Shown: positions 26,183 through 36,032 of the stretch, one piece after another | How the letters are laid out: each line of letters opens with the position of its first letter | Numbering within the stretch: the first letter of the stretch is position 1 | Source of the DNA: an uncultured Eubacteriales bacterium | GTDB taxonomy: Bacteria > Bacillota > Clostridia > Lachnospirales > Lachnospiraceae | Assembly: GCA_900545175.1 (NCBI GenBank) | Contig: UQYF01000017.1 | Location: 1 to 53,664 of the forward strand | Length of the DNA stretch: 53,664 nt | Direction of reading: 5' to 3' | Translations under genes and position numbers: made by a program | Notes under the pieces: generated by a model | Databases searched by the model: none | The model's input: only the letters and a program-made list of their open reading frames with translations | Told to the model about the DNA's origin: nothing

Positions 26183-26238
26183 GACTCCATTTATAAATTT
26201 TTCTATTTTTATGTTATTTTTTGATGTATATTACAGCT

Positions 26239-26745
26239 TCACTCCTTCCTCGGCACAAATCTCTCATATAAATCCATAAGCTTTGCCGTTCTTTCATCAT
26301 AGAATCTTCCCTCAGAGCCGGGCTTTTGTTCAATGAGTCGCTCGTATAGCTCCTCAACACCGCCACGGACATAGTCGTTGAAGCTTTTCATAAGCCTGTC
26401 ATATTCTTCCTTTGTCTGTGCGCCCTTAAACGCTTCCCGCACTTTTTCCTCATCCGTCTTATCTGAGTCCGATTCTAACATTATCATCATCTGCATTATA
26501 AAGTCCAAGTCTTCTTTAGCTTTAATCATCTGATCCGGGAGAATACTCCTTGTCTCGACAGGTGAATAATCTCTCGGTGCTTTTCTGTCAAGCCTGATAC
26601 CTATTATGGCTGCGAAAACATACACATCAATAGCCCTCTTAAAATATGTATGCTCATAATCATCTTTCGACCACAGCTCACTCACCATGCGTGCGTGTTT
26701 GCCCTCAAACTCGAACTCTTTCTTGAAAAATTCAAAATCTGCCAC
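26239..26745 (-). CDS. Small protein of the phosphorothioation locus, Dnd-associated-like
   Basis: A 168-residue, highly charged, helical protein. The segment KRAIDVYVFAAIIGIRLDRKAP (residues ~37-58) recalls the D-x-x-x-FAA-x-x-G-x-x-x-x-x-K pattern I associate with small Dnd-system-associated proteins, but I cannot confirm the family. It starts with GTG overlapping the stop of the DndD-like gene by one base (TAGTG), with GGAGAG as SD, so it is translationally coupled to it. It is the last gene of the locus; tracrRNA-cas9 follows on the same strand after about 90 bp. It may be the DNA-contacting or inhibitory partner of the DndD-like ATPase. Confidence 0.65.
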   Translation of the reverse strand: MADFEFFKKEFEFEGKHARMVSELWSKDDYEHTYFKRAIDVYVFAAIIGIRLDRKAPRDYSPVETRSILPDQMIKAKEDLDFIMQMMIMLESDSDKTDEEKVREAFKGAQTKEEYDRLMKSFNDYVRGGVEELYERLIEQKPGSEGRFYDERTAKLMDLYERFVPRKE

Positions 26746-28778
26746 TATGCTCTCTCCACCTTTCTTATCGATGCATATGCTTCCTCAGGCTTCTTATCAA
26801 TCAAATACTCTGCACCGACATATCTGTCAAGACCTGTATGTACCCAGTCCTTGCGAAGCATAAATACAATCACCTGCTCAGAAACCTTCGGAAGCACACC
26901 TGCCACAAGCGAAATATTCTCATCACCTAATTTTGAAAATGGACCATCAAGCACAATAGGAAGCGTATCATCATCATTTAATCTGTTCTCCTCATGCTTG
27001 CCCGCATTTCGTTCAAGCTTCTTTCTGCGGCTGTAATCCATTATCGTTACAATGAAAGCAAAATTTCTGGCTACTTTCTCTCCTTCTGAAAGATTACGCT
27101 CCTCTCTGTAACCCACGCCGGTGTTATAACACATCTGTATTTCATAGTTCTCGGTAAGCTGTATTTTCTTATCCTTTGCATTGAACATTTTTTGAAAATT
27201 AGCCTGTATTTCCTCATTCAATTCATTGAAGATTTTTTTCTCTTCCTTTGAAAAATCTGCGCTGATTCTGTTATACACAGCTTCAGCAAGCTCAACTCTC
27301 CTGCGCCATTTCTCATTCTCGGCATTCTTAAGCTCCTGACTATGCATCTGAAGCTCTATACTGTGGATTCTACTTTGCTTAGATTCAATAAGAGCTCTTA
27401 TCTCACCCTTTTTGCGGGCTGCTCCGTCTGCTTCGTCCTGGTATCTTCTAAGCTCACTTCTCTTCTCCGCAAAGTTGATATTCTCATCTATTTTCTGCTC
27501 AATCTTGTGAAGCTGAATAAGTGTATCTTCATAATTTCTCGCACAATCATCAACCTGCTTTGCATCTTCTGTAAGTTCATTCTCAGCCCTGTTCCAGCGC
27601 CCGGCTGTCCTCTCGAATTCACCAAGAAGTGAACCCATATCGGCTGGCGGAAGATAATTTCTCTGTTCTAACAGACATTCAAGCTCATGCGAGCCTTTTG
27701 TTATCGGCGTACCGCATATACAACGCCCGCTTTTTATTATAAAATCAATACTTGCCTGCTTCATGTGCGGTATATCACGGCGCTCACCTGCAACCGACTT
27801 CACCATCTTGAGCGAAGCTTCTATGAGCGGCCTTGCAAACTCTCTGTATGCAGTCTGGTCATACTCTGTTACAAAATTCTTAAAATTAGCTATGTAACCT
27901 TCGTTCTGCGCTCTCAGTATACTCTGATACTGCTTGTAAGCTTTCTGAAGCTCCTCCGTGTCTTTGTTTGCTTCAAGATATAACTCGACTTCCCTGCTTT
28001 TCTTACTGAAATGACTGATTGTCGCATCAAGGCTTTCAAGATTATGCTTACATTGTTCGATTTCTCGTTCTAATCTCGTAAGTTCTCTTCCATAATCGTC
28101 ATATATATTGCCTTTACCTTGGATATTTTTCCGAAATTTCTTAATAACCGATGCATCTCCCAAATCCTTTAAATGCATCATTGCCAAGCGGTATGCCGAT
28201 AATCCGGTGAGAATATGCACGGATTCCTTGATGTCTTCTTTCACACCATTTATCGCAAAATCACTCCAGCGCTCGCCGTCAAACAAAAAATAATTCGAAA
28301 GATTCTTAGGAAAAAGCTCATTTATAAATTCATTCGTGAGGGCATATTTAGGTCCCGGCTCAATCTCACGTCTTATATCAGGACTGTTAATATCTGCAAC
28401 AAACGCCTTCAGCACTTTATACGATTCTTTAGCTAACAGCTTAGGATACACTCTCATATATTGAACTTCTCTGTGGATTGTATATAAGCTTTCACTGTCC
28501 ATCGCCGTTATCTCAACAAACACAGTCGCAGTCTTATTTGCGTCAAGACCAGCCAATACATCATTGTTAAGAAGCTGATAGTCACTCTCTTTCTTATCAC
28601 GTTCCTTCAAAATAGCTCCATACAGGCACCAGCGAAATGCCTGTGCAAGAGTAGTCTTGCCTACAGTATTATCCCCCAATATCACTGTCACATTTTTTTC
28701 ACTGTCACAGCTGAATTCAATTTCATTAACACCCTTGTAGCGCATAAAATTCTTCATTTTTAATGTTTTAAATTTCAT
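26745..28778 (-). CDS. DndD-like SMC/Rad50-type ATPase
   Basis: A 677-residue ABC-type ATPase. Walker A at 35-42 (GDNTVGKT), then ~NYFLFDGER (~175), which is typical of DndD. Two coiled-coil arms (~220-340 and ~390-540) flank a hinge with CICGTPI (~354), a CxC variant of a zinc hook. The signature LSEGEKVARNFAF (~575) and Walker B with LPIVLDGPFSKLGD (~608) close the head. In Dnd systems DndD supports DNA phosphorothioation. Its place behind SspE is unusual; it may be a second effector or an accessory to the modification complex. SD GGAGAAGG precedes the ATG. The preceding small ORF ends 19 bp upstream. Confidence 0.8.
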   Translation of the reverse strand: MKFKTLKMKNFMRYKGVNEIEFSCDSEKNVTVILGDNTVGKTTLAQAFRWCLYGAILKERDKKESDYQLLNNDVLAGLDANKTATVFVEITAMDSESLYTIHREVQYMRVYPKLLAKESYKVLKAFVADINSPDIRREIEPGPKYALTNEFINELFPKNLSNYFLFDGERWSDFAINGVKEDIKESVHILTGLSAYRLAMMHLKDLGDASVIKKFRKNIQGKGNIYDDYGRELTRLEREIEQCKHNLESLDATISHFSKKSREVELYLEANKDTEELQKAYKQYQSILRAQNEGYIANFKNFVTEYDQTAYREFARPLIEASLKMVKSVAGERRDIPHMKQASIDFIIKSGRCICGTPITKGSHELECLLEQRNYLPPADMGSLLGEFERTAGRWNRAENELTEDAKQVDDCARNYEDTLIQLHKIEQKIDENINFAEKRSELRRYQDEADGAARKKGEIRALIESKQSRIHSIELQMHSQELKNAENEKWRRRVELAEAVYNRISADFSKEEKKIFNELNEEIQANFQKMFNAKDKKIQLTENYEIQMCYNTGVGYREERNLSEGEKVARNFAFIVTIMDYSRRKKLERNAGKHEENRLNDDDTLPIVLDGPFSKLGDENISLVAGVLPKVSEQVIVFMLRKDWVHTGLDRYVGAEYLIDKKPEEAYASIRKVERA

Positions 28779-28797
28779 TCGTGCCTTCTCCTCGCCA

Positions 28798-28950
28798 CTA
28801 TTTACTCAATTTCACATTTTCGCGAATAACCGCTCCCAGCTCCTCCACCATCTTTATATCCGTCTTTGCCTTGCTTCTGATATTCTGCCGTTCAATGTGA
28901 AGAATTTCAAACATAACCGATTTTACAAGCTTTTCATCTACCTCTGCCAT
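28798..28950 (-). CDS. 50-residue ORF between sspE and the DndD-like gene
   Basis: ATG at 28950, TAG at 28798, with a near-perfect SD AAGGAGG 7-8 bases upstream. The peptide starts MAEVDEKLVKSVMFEILHIE and is charged and predicted helical, with no membrane segment. It fits tightly between neighbours (25 bp after sspE, 19 bp before the DndD-like gene), which argues for a real gene. I recognise no family. It could be a small subunit of the DndD-like module. Confidence 0.65.
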   Translation of the reverse strand: MAEVDEKLVKSVMFEILHIERQNIRSKAKTDIKMVEELGAVIRENVKLSK

Positions 28951-28975
28951 CTTAAATGCCTCCTTTCAGAATTTA

Positions 28976-31273
28976 TCATTGCTCTCTTATTTCCACTCTG
29001 TCATCGTTCAGCCTTTTGTTTAAAATTGCGCTAAAATAACTTATCAAACGCTTTTTTCTTCTGTTAAAAAACTCTTCATTCGGTATTCTATATACAATAT
29101 CATTGTCAACATGCCTGTCGATTACACATTCAGCATCATCAAAAATTTCATGTATCTCCTGAATAAGCCAATGCCCGCTCATTTCATCATAAAGACCTGA
29201 TTTTCCAAGTGCATCCTGCAATGGCATTGCACTCTTATCATTATTGCTGCTGCCGTCCATAATCATGAAATTGCCGAGTCCATCGGTATAATTTTCCCTT
29301 GCAATATTGGTTGAAGGTTCAAAATACCTTTCCAGTGCCGAATTATTTTTCCTGTCAGGCTCTAGATGATCCAGCTGGATATTGTTGCTTCCGAATTTTG
29401 TACCAGTTTTAAAAATAAGCGTGTTTCCTGCCTTATTAGAATAAAACAAGTTTATAAACAATACTTTTACTTTTAACTGTGACTTTTCATTGCCATATCT
29501 CCATTCATCAATCCACTTTTTAAATTCCGCATTAAGTGCATCAATGCTTCTGCTGCTCACTTTTAAAATATAATCCGTTTCAACAACATTATTTCTTTCA
29601 ATGTAATCTTTTGCTATGCTTCTTGGGTTATTGGAATCCTTTGCAAGAAGTGCAAAGCGCCAGAACTCATAAGCTACATTATGTATCTGTGCATACTCAT
29701 CATTGTTATTTTCACCATCTTCCTTTATCCCACGGACATATAACCTGAAATTTGTCATTAGTTCATCGCTGTCAATGTTATCAAATGGGTGCTTGTCCAA
29801 ATATTTTTTGATAATAATATTGGTAATTGCCGGTATAACACCGTACATTGTAAGTGCACTTAGCAGATTTAATGCTTTGTAAGTAATGGATTTAGAATTT
29901 TCCCTCTCTGCTTTTATGACAATATCTGTTTTATTCCTGTATGCAAAATCAAACTCATCTAAGATAATGCCGAGCATCTCATATATATAAATATCCTTTA
30001 ATAATGCCTTTCCACCATAATCCGGGTTGTTAATTAAATATTTTTTTTCAATCGCTTCACGGTACTTTTCGTTGTCATTATATTTTAAGCTGCTATCTGC
30101 GGTAAAATACTGTGCCGCAAGATATGAAATAAGCTTAGAGCGTTCCTTTGCCCCCTTATCAGGAAATATTTTTTCCACCCACAGCTTGTCTGCCTGCTCA
30201 ATATATTCATCCGTGCTGTATTCATCGTCCGTGTGATGGCAATACCACTTATAAAACAGGTTTTTGATAAGCTCCAAATCTTCAACAGGAAAATTTCTGT
30301 CATTCAGCACCTCAAATAATGTGTAAGCGTCCTTCTCTTTTCCTGTGACGACAACGCAGAGTTTAATTTTTTCCAATATTTTTTTGATAGCCTGACTTAA
30401 CTTTTTAATATATTCTTCAAAAACGATTCCCTTATCGACAATATATGTATCATAGAGTTCATCATATATTGCTTCCATAGCATTCATGTATTGCTCAGTG
30501 ACAGAATTTTCTTTGCTTGAGTTCTTGTCAAAGGGTACTTTATCCAATCCGGGCATAGTCAAATTTGTGAAATTCATTACCATCCTCGATAAAGCTTCCT
30601 TTAATCTTTCATTGTAGCTGCTTCTGCTGTATGTAAGTGCAAGCTTTACATCCGATAAGAATCTTCTGTTCTTTTCCACACATGCAGTCTTATAATGTTC
30701 CTCATCTGAGATACTCCTTGCAACAAGCCCAAGACTTGATTGATAATAATTTATCAATTCATTCCATAATTCTTCCTTTTCATCAGCCTGCTCTGCACTC
30801 TTTCCTTCAATTCTATCCACATAATCACTTATTACAGCGTCCGTTTCTCTAAGCTTTTTAACCTTATCTTCATCAAATATGTTTATGGCAGTATCTATCA
30901 GCTCATTCATTCCATTTGCAAGCTTGTATGTTTTTCTGCCATGGATCAACTCATCTATATATCCCCTTATAATAAGGAATCTTAAGTAATTCATCAAAAA
31001 AAGCGTGGTAATTCTCTGCTGTCCGTCAACTATTTCAAATATGCCGTCTTTACCTGTAACCATGACAACTGAGCCTGCAAAATATTCCTCATTCTCATCA
31101 TCCATTTCCTCGTTGTCATGAAAATCCTTTATCAGGCTCTTTATTCTGTCTCTGTCCCATTTATATGGTCTCTGATAATATGGAATCTCCACTTTTAAAG
31201 GTACATTTTCCTTTCCATCCTTAGGCATGCATAATTGACTTATATTTCTTATCTCTGCAAATCGTAAATCCAT
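28976..31273 (-). CDS. sspE: SspE-like effector, DUF262-DUF1524 (GmrSD type)
   Basis: A 765-residue protein. The N-terminal DUF262 domain has the nucleotide-binding DGQQR motif at residues 83-87 and IPYYQRPYKWD at 30-40. The C-terminal DUF1524 HNH-like nuclease domain has LDHLEP (~632) followed by N-x-R and GLGNFMIMD. In described SspABCD-SspE systems this protein senses phosphorothioate DNA through its N-terminal NTPase and nicks invading DNA. The same architecture occurs in GmrSD type IV enzymes, so the assignment as SspE rests on the adjacent ssp genes. SD AGGAGG precedes the ATG; nine bases separate it from sspA. Confidence 0.8.
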   Translation of the reverse strand: MDLRFAEIRNISQLCMPKDGKENVPLKVEIPYYQRPYKWDRDRIKSLIKDFHDNEEMDDENEEYFAGSVVMVTGKDGIFEIVDGQQRITTLFLMNYLRFLIIRGYIDELIHGRKTYKLANGMNELIDTAINIFDEDKVKKLRETDAVISDYVDRIEGKSAEQADEKEELWNELINYYQSSLGLVARSISDEEHYKTACVEKNRRFLSDVKLALTYSRSSYNERLKEALSRMVMNFTNLTMPGLDKVPFDKNSSKENSVTEQYMNAMEAIYDELYDTYIVDKGIVFEEYIKKLSQAIKKILEKIKLCVVVTGKEKDAYTLFEVLNDRNFPVEDLELIKNLFYKWYCHHTDDEYSTDEYIEQADKLWVEKIFPDKGAKERSKLISYLAAQYFTADSSLKYNDNEKYREAIEKKYLINNPDYGGKALLKDIYIYEMLGIILDEFDFAYRNKTDIVIKAERENSKSITYKALNLLSALTMYGVIPAITNIIIKKYLDKHPFDNIDSDELMTNFRLYVRGIKEDGENNNDEYAQIHNVAYEFWRFALLAKDSNNPRSIAKDYIERNNVVETDYILKVSSRSIDALNAEFKKWIDEWRYGNEKSQLKVKVLFINLFYSNKAGNTLIFKTGTKFGSNNIQLDHLEPDRKNNSALERYFEPSTNIARENYTDGLGNFMIMDGSSNNDKSAMPLQDALGKSGLYDEMSGHWLIQEIHEIFDDAECVIDRHVDNDIVYRIPNEEFFNRRKKRLISYFSAILNKRLNDDRVEIREQ

Positions 31274-31282
31274 ATCTTCCTC

Positions 31283-32512
31283 CTAAATCTCCCCAACCGC
31301 TCTTACAAGTGCATCTATCTCATCCACTGTAGTAAACATGCTTATGCTTGCTCTGACAACACCGGAGTATTCCTTGTCGTCAAGATATTCATGTATGAGC
31401 GGTGCGCAGTGGTAGCCTGTTCTCACCGCGATATCATAATCAGCATCAAGAATCATCCCTACATCCGATGCTTTATAGCCTTTTACATTGAATGCGGCAA
31501 TTCCTGCATGTCTGTCCTCAGGCGGAAGATACAGCTTCACATTGTGCAGGCTGCCAAGCCTGTCTGCTATGTAGCGCATGTGTTCCTTCTCTAAAGCCAG
31601 GCGCCTTTCTATCTCTGCATTGTCAACATTCTTAATCGCAGCGAGAAGTCCTGCTGCCGCCAACACATTCGGGCTTGCAGGTTCATATCTGCCCGTTCCC
31701 GACTCCGGCATATGCACATTCAGCGAATCGCTTCCTGTTCCGCCTGCAATAAAGGAATCCAGTTTTTTTCCATGTCTTATAAAAAAACCGCCTATTCCAA
31801 ATGGTCCATATGGTGTCTTGTGCCCGGCAAATACATAGAAATCAATCATCGAATGCGCCATATCAAATGGCACAAGTCCAAGTGCCTGTGAGCCATCGAC
31901 AACCACTGTCGCACCATATCCCTTAGCTTCAACTGCAATCTGTTCTACAGGCAATATATATCCGGTGACATTGCTCACATGTGTCATAAAGACAAATGCA
32001 GGAGCATGTATGCTGAACTCATAAGAAAGTCTGTCTATATCAATGCTTCCATCCTCCGCAAGAGGCATAACTATGATATGGCAGCCGTAATTAACGTCAT
32101 CCTCACTGCAATATCCCAGCCTATATTCATCTACATTACTATTTCCATTATCTATGTTCTCTCTAAAATTTTTAAATATTCCCTGATTATAGATAGTCCG
32201 CACCACTGCATTGTGCTCATATGGCGATACATATATATAGTGTTCTTCCTTAATCCCAAGTCCGCCAATTATCTGATTTAATGCAAATGTAGCAGAGGGC
32301 GACAGTACGACCTCTGCTACATTTGCCGCATTTATCATGCGAAGTAATTCTTTCCTGAGATTGTCGATTATGTTGGCAGACTGCTGCGCCAGAGCATATG
32401 AACCACGTCCGGCATTAAATGCCAGACTGCGGTTTACAATGTCCATCTGCTCATACACATATTCCGGCTTCGGAAATGTTGTCGCTGCGTTATCAAAATA
32501 AATCATGCTCAT
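31283..32512 (-). CDS. sspA: Cysteine desulfurase of the phosphorothioation system
   Basis: A 409-residue class V aminotransferase-fold PLP enzyme that takes sulfur from cysteine as a persulfide. PLP lysine K232 in FAGHKTPYGP; catalytic Cys369 in RTGYHCAPLIHEY; N-terminal YFDNAATTFPKP is diagnostic. The RTGxHCAP context resembles SufS-like and Ssp/Dnd desulfurases. Its place between sspC and sspE suggests a dedicated sulfur donor rather than a general Fe-S enzyme. Start at 32512 with GGAGA about six bases upstream. Confidence 0.85.
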   Translation of the reverse strand: MSMIYFDNAATTFPKPEYVYEQMDIVNRSLAFNAGRGSYALAQQSANIIDNLRKELLRMINAANVAEVVLSPSATFALNQIIGGLGIKEEHYIYVSPYEHNAVVRTIYNQGIFKNFRENIDNGNSNVDEYRLGYCSEDDVNYGCHIIVMPLAEDGSIDIDRLSYEFSIHAPAFVFMTHVSNVTGYILPVEQIAVEAKGYGATVVVDGSQALGLVPFDMAHSMIDFYVFAGHKTPYGPFGIGGFFIRHGKKLDSFIAGGTGSDSLNVHMPESGTGRYEPASPNVLAAAGLLAAIKNVDNAEIERRLALEKEHMRYIADRLGSLHNVKLYLPPEDRHAGIAAFNVKGYKASDVGMILDADYDIAVRTGYHCAPLIHEYLDDKEYSGVVRASISMFTTVDEIDALVRAVGEI

Positions 32513-32550
32513 TTGTAATCTCCAAACTTATTATATTAAATATCCGTGTG

Positions 32551-35500
32551 TCAGCTCTCTCCAGCAACAAGCTCCGCAAGCACTCTCGCAAGCACTGCAA
32601 CCTTCTCATTTGTCTCAAGACTGTCTCCGAACTCGTCAAGTGCATCCTTTATAGCATTTTTTAGGAAATAGCTTGTGCTGTCGTCCTCAATGTCCTCATA
32701 GCTTCGCTCAAGCAGGCTCCCGCTTCCGCCTTTTAGGATAATGCTGTTTAATTGTGCATCATCTCGCAAGCTGTTCTCAGCTTCATTGCAGAATTCATTC
32801 CAGCCTTCCTTGAACTTCTCAAGCATTCCATCGCGCCAGTCATCTATGTATATATCCGTGACGAGCTTAGAAAGCTTTGCAGCAATCTCCTTTTCCTCAT
32901 AGGTCGAAAGACTTGATATATATGACAATATTGCGGATGTTCTTCCTCTGTTTACCTGCTTTTTAAGCTTAGTGCAGTGCTCTGCATAATACTCGTCAAG
33001 CACAGCTCTTAAGCTGTCCTTAACGCCCGCATTGCAGCGCATCTTTATGATGCCGGCTACTTTGTCCGAAAGCATGTCCAAATATCCATCCATGTATCTT
33101 TTCAGATATTTCATTCTCTTTAATACTTCTGTATAATTATTCTCTTCCGCCTCTAATACGCTTAAAAGCTCCTTAAATAAAAACTCATGCGGATTATAAT
33201 CCTGATGTCTTAATGCAGCACACAGCCCTCTAAGAGCCTTATCCATGCCGTCAGCAATATCTACATGATGCATGTTTGAGACAGCCTGTGGCAAAGAACG
33301 GAACCATCTTAATATTCCATCAAGCACTTCCCTGTCCTGCGGTGTACCCATCACTTTTATCTTGATTTCAAAAAGCTTGATAATCTCTTCAATATAATTG
33401 CGTTTCTCTATTGTCTCATGCTCCACATACAGAAAATAATTCTGCGGAGCGTCATTTATATTGCCTAATATTACGGCATCAATATTTACTTCTCTGTCTT
33501 TTAAGCTTATGACAGGCTTATCCTGCAATCTTGAAATACACAGAGCGATATATATCGGAATAATTCCCTTTCTCACACCATAGCCGCTGCCCATAAGCCG
33601 GTCATATAGGAGCTTGAACGAGCATTTGTTGTTATCGCACATTGTGATAAAACGCTCAATCTCACAAATCATGAGGTCACAGCCTCTGTCTATTTCCACA
33701 TTGCTAAGAACACCGGTATTTACCAAAACAGCTCTGTAAATAGTTGACTCCGGCGATGTTCCCTTCTCGAATGCCGTACAGTCTTCATTCTCAAGAAGCA
33801 TATCAATAATCTTGTTGCGCGCTTTCTTATTCTGTGCGGATATGTTCTGTCTGTTGATAAGTTCATTGTTCACTATAGGAGAATTATTGTAATATTCTTC
33901 CATTATGCTGCTTAGGAACATATTAAAAGTCATTCCGTTTCTAAAGCCCGAATTATAGTTCCCACCATTATGAAATACTGCACATGAGCCATTCTCAGGA
34001 TTGTATGCTGATTCTAAGTATCTGTTAATCTCGTAAGCGATATCATCACAGTAGTTGATAAGCTCCTTTTCGAGTACAACATTGTCCTCAATAAATGCCT
34101 TATCATTTATGAGAGTCTTTGCCGCAATATACCTTCGTATGCTGTCGCTCTTGTCAAACAATCCATGTGTTACAATAACAACAACCCTGTCATCCCTAAG
34201 CTTATCTGAAAGCTGTGCATAATCTATCTCATGCTCAGAGATGACCACAACGATTTTACCGTCTGAAAAATGTTCCTCAAACAAAAGCTGTGGAGAAGGA
34301 AGCTTGGCTATCTGCTCCGGTGACATGAAAACATATTCAAAATATCTTGTCATCGAATAAATCTGGTTATATTTCTTAGGCAGGACATAGTCATACTCGG
34401 AAATTATGCCAAGTGTCTCTAGGAGGTCTGTGTCTGCTGAGAGCTTCGCGGCTCTCTTTGAAATCTCTCCCTGAATATCCACACCTACATTATTATAAAA
34501 GCTGTATGAATGCTTTCTTGTGCGGTATATTATAATTCTTTTATCCGTAAGCGCTTTTACAATCTGCCTGCACTCATCATCGGAAAGATTAAGCGCACCT
34601 GCAAGCTGTGGCACATCAGCCGGCAATTCATCCGGTATATCGATTATATTTATAAGTGCAATAATCTTAATCAGCTTCTGTTCAAGCTCATTGCCGGTTT
34701 TTGAAAGAGCATACTCAGCCTTCAGCCATTCATTGTGGACAATCGTGTCCGAAGCTTCCTCCCTGAACAGGTTCTTAAAATAGTCATATACTGTGTCAGC
34801 CGTCACGCCATAGTCGGCTTCATCAGCATCACATTCGTCTATTATCCTGCACAGGCTGCCCTTTTCATCGTGGGAGAGATATGTAAATATGCTTCTCTCG
34901 TTCTGTGCAACCTTCTCACTTATATGAAGGAGCATATACGCGGTAAGAGGCATAAGCGGAAAACAGCCACACACTACATATTTCTTAAAATCTTCCTCAT
35001 CAAACAAGCCGGAAAAGCACGAAAACCTATAAGAGCCCACTGCATTCTTATAATATCTTTCTATGCCCGGAATTCTCTTTAATACAGCTTCATCCTTCTT
35101 TAACACATTCCCGATAAGCTCATAATTATTCTGCGATGATACGACAAAGAGCACTTCCTTTATTCTGCCTTCCACACCTCTGAATGCATTTCTCATATCC
35201 TCAGGCAGCTTAGCGCCGTACTCTTTGATGCTCTTATGTGCCACAAAAGTTATGAACATACGCCCCTGCGTGCCTCTGTCCGCAAGCTCACACATGTCCT
35301 GTAACACTTTCATATCTCTTGAAAATGTCTCTTTTTCATGACCTTCTATATACTTACTGAATTCATCGAATATTATATATATTCCCGCATATCCGTAATC
35401 GTGCGACAGAACAGCCTTAATCTGCTCATATAACCTCACTGTCTCTAACATGACTATCGGGTTAAATTCACTTCCGTTAGTTACAGCCGGATAAATTTTG

Positions 35501-36030
35501 CAGAACAAATCCAATGCCTTTTTATCATTTTTTTCAAGCTGAGCACATAATATATCAATACTTTTACAGCCGCTCTTTATAAGTTCTTCCTCAAAATGGC
35601 TGTATGCTTTCGGGAACTTTTCCTTCCACTGTGCAATCTTCTTTAACGCTTCCCCGTAATAGCTCTCCGGAGCTATGCCTGCAAGTCCTTCCCTTTTTAA
35701 TGCATCATTTATTCCGACTAAAAACGCCTGATTGAGGTTCTCATTCGTTCCCGATATAATTACCGGGAGAAACGGCTTCTCCATATTTTTCAGCCTGTCA
35801 AGCAGCACAAGCAGCATATGCGACTTGCCTTTGCCATATGGCCCGATAAGCATTGTTGCGTGGTCTTTATCTTTTTCTATATTTTCAAGATAGTAGTCTA
35901 TAATGTTCTGTGAAGAACGTGTATACACATAGCTGTCTATCTTTCCTTTATTGTCCAAATCAAGATAAAGATTAACGGAATTTTCAAATCTTTTATCTAT
36001 CTTAATCCAATCTTTTAGTCTGTCTGCCAT
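32551..36030 (-). CDS. sspC: SspC-like large ATPase
   Basis: A 1159-residue protein. The P-loop GPYGKGKSHMLLVLLDRL starts at residue 63; YIIFDEFSKYIEG (~225) serves as Walker B, giving an ORC/STAND-type NTPase head followed by long helical regions. In Ssp systems SspC is the ATPase partner of the SspB nickase and SspD. Large P-loop ATPases of similar size also occur in BREX (BrxC), but the flanking DUF4007 and PAPS-reductase genes favour Ssp. It starts two bases after the sspB stop, with GAGAGGA as SD, so coupling is expected. Confidence 0.78.
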   Translation of the reverse strand: MADRLKDWIKIDKRFENSVNLYLDLDNKGKIDSYVYTRSSQNIIDYYLENIEKDKDHATMLIGPYGKGKSHMLLVLLDRLKNMEKPFLPVIISGTNENLNQAFLVGINDALKREGLAGIAPESYYGEALKKIAQWKEKFPKAYSHFEEELIKSGCKSIDILCAQLEKNDKKALDLFCKIYPAVTNGSEFNPIVMLETVRLYEQIKAVLSHDYGYAGIYIIFDEFSKYIEGHEKETFSRDMKVLQDMCELADRGTQGRMFITFVAHKSIKEYGAKLPEDMRNAFRGVEGRIKEVLFVVSSQNNYELIGNVLKKDEAVLKRIPGIERYYKNAVGSYRFSCFSGLFDEEDFKKYVVCGCFPLMPLTAYMLLHISEKVAQNERSIFTYLSHDEKGSLCRIIDECDADEADYGVTADTVYDYFKNLFREEASDTIVHNEWLKAEYALSKTGNELEQKLIKIIALINIIDIPDELPADVPQLAGALNLSDDECRQIVKALTDKRIIIYRTRKHSYSFYNNVGVDIQGEISKRAAKLSADTDLLETLGIISEYDYVLPKKYNQIYSMTRYFEYVFMSPEQIAKLPSPQLLFEEHFSDGKIVVVISEHEIDYAQLSDKLRDDRVVVIVTHGLFDKSDSIRRYIAAKTLINDKAFIEDNVVLEKELINYCDDIAYEINRYLESAYNPENGSCAVFHNGGNYNSGFRNGMTFNMFLSSIMEEYYNNSPIVNNELINRQNISAQNKKARNKIIDMLLENEDCTAFEKGTSPESTIYRAVLVNTGVLSNVEIDRGCDLMICEIERFITMCDNNKCSFKLLYDRLMGSGYGVRKGIIPIYIALCISRLQDKPVISLKDREVNIDAVILGNINDAPQNYFLYVEHETIEKRNYIEEIIKLFEIKIKVMGTPQDREVLDGILRWFRSLPQAVSNMHHVDIADGMDKALRGLCAALRHQDYNPHEFLFKELLSVLEAEENNYTEVLKRMKYLKRYMDGYLDMLSDKVAGIIKMRCNAGVKDSLRAVLDEYYAEHCTKLKKQVNRGRTSAILSYISSLSTYEEKEIAAKLSKLVTDIYIDDWRDGMLEKFKEGWNEFCNEAENSLRDDAQLNSIILKGGSGSLLERSYEDIEDDSTSYFLKNAIKDALDEFGDSLETNEKVAVLARVLAELVAGES

Positions 36031-36032
36031 AG

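Noticed and set aside
32551..36030. BREX BrxC ATPase
   Set aside because: No BREX partners (PglX, PglZ, BrxL) are present; the DUF4007, desulfurase and PAPS-reductase neighbours fit Ssp.
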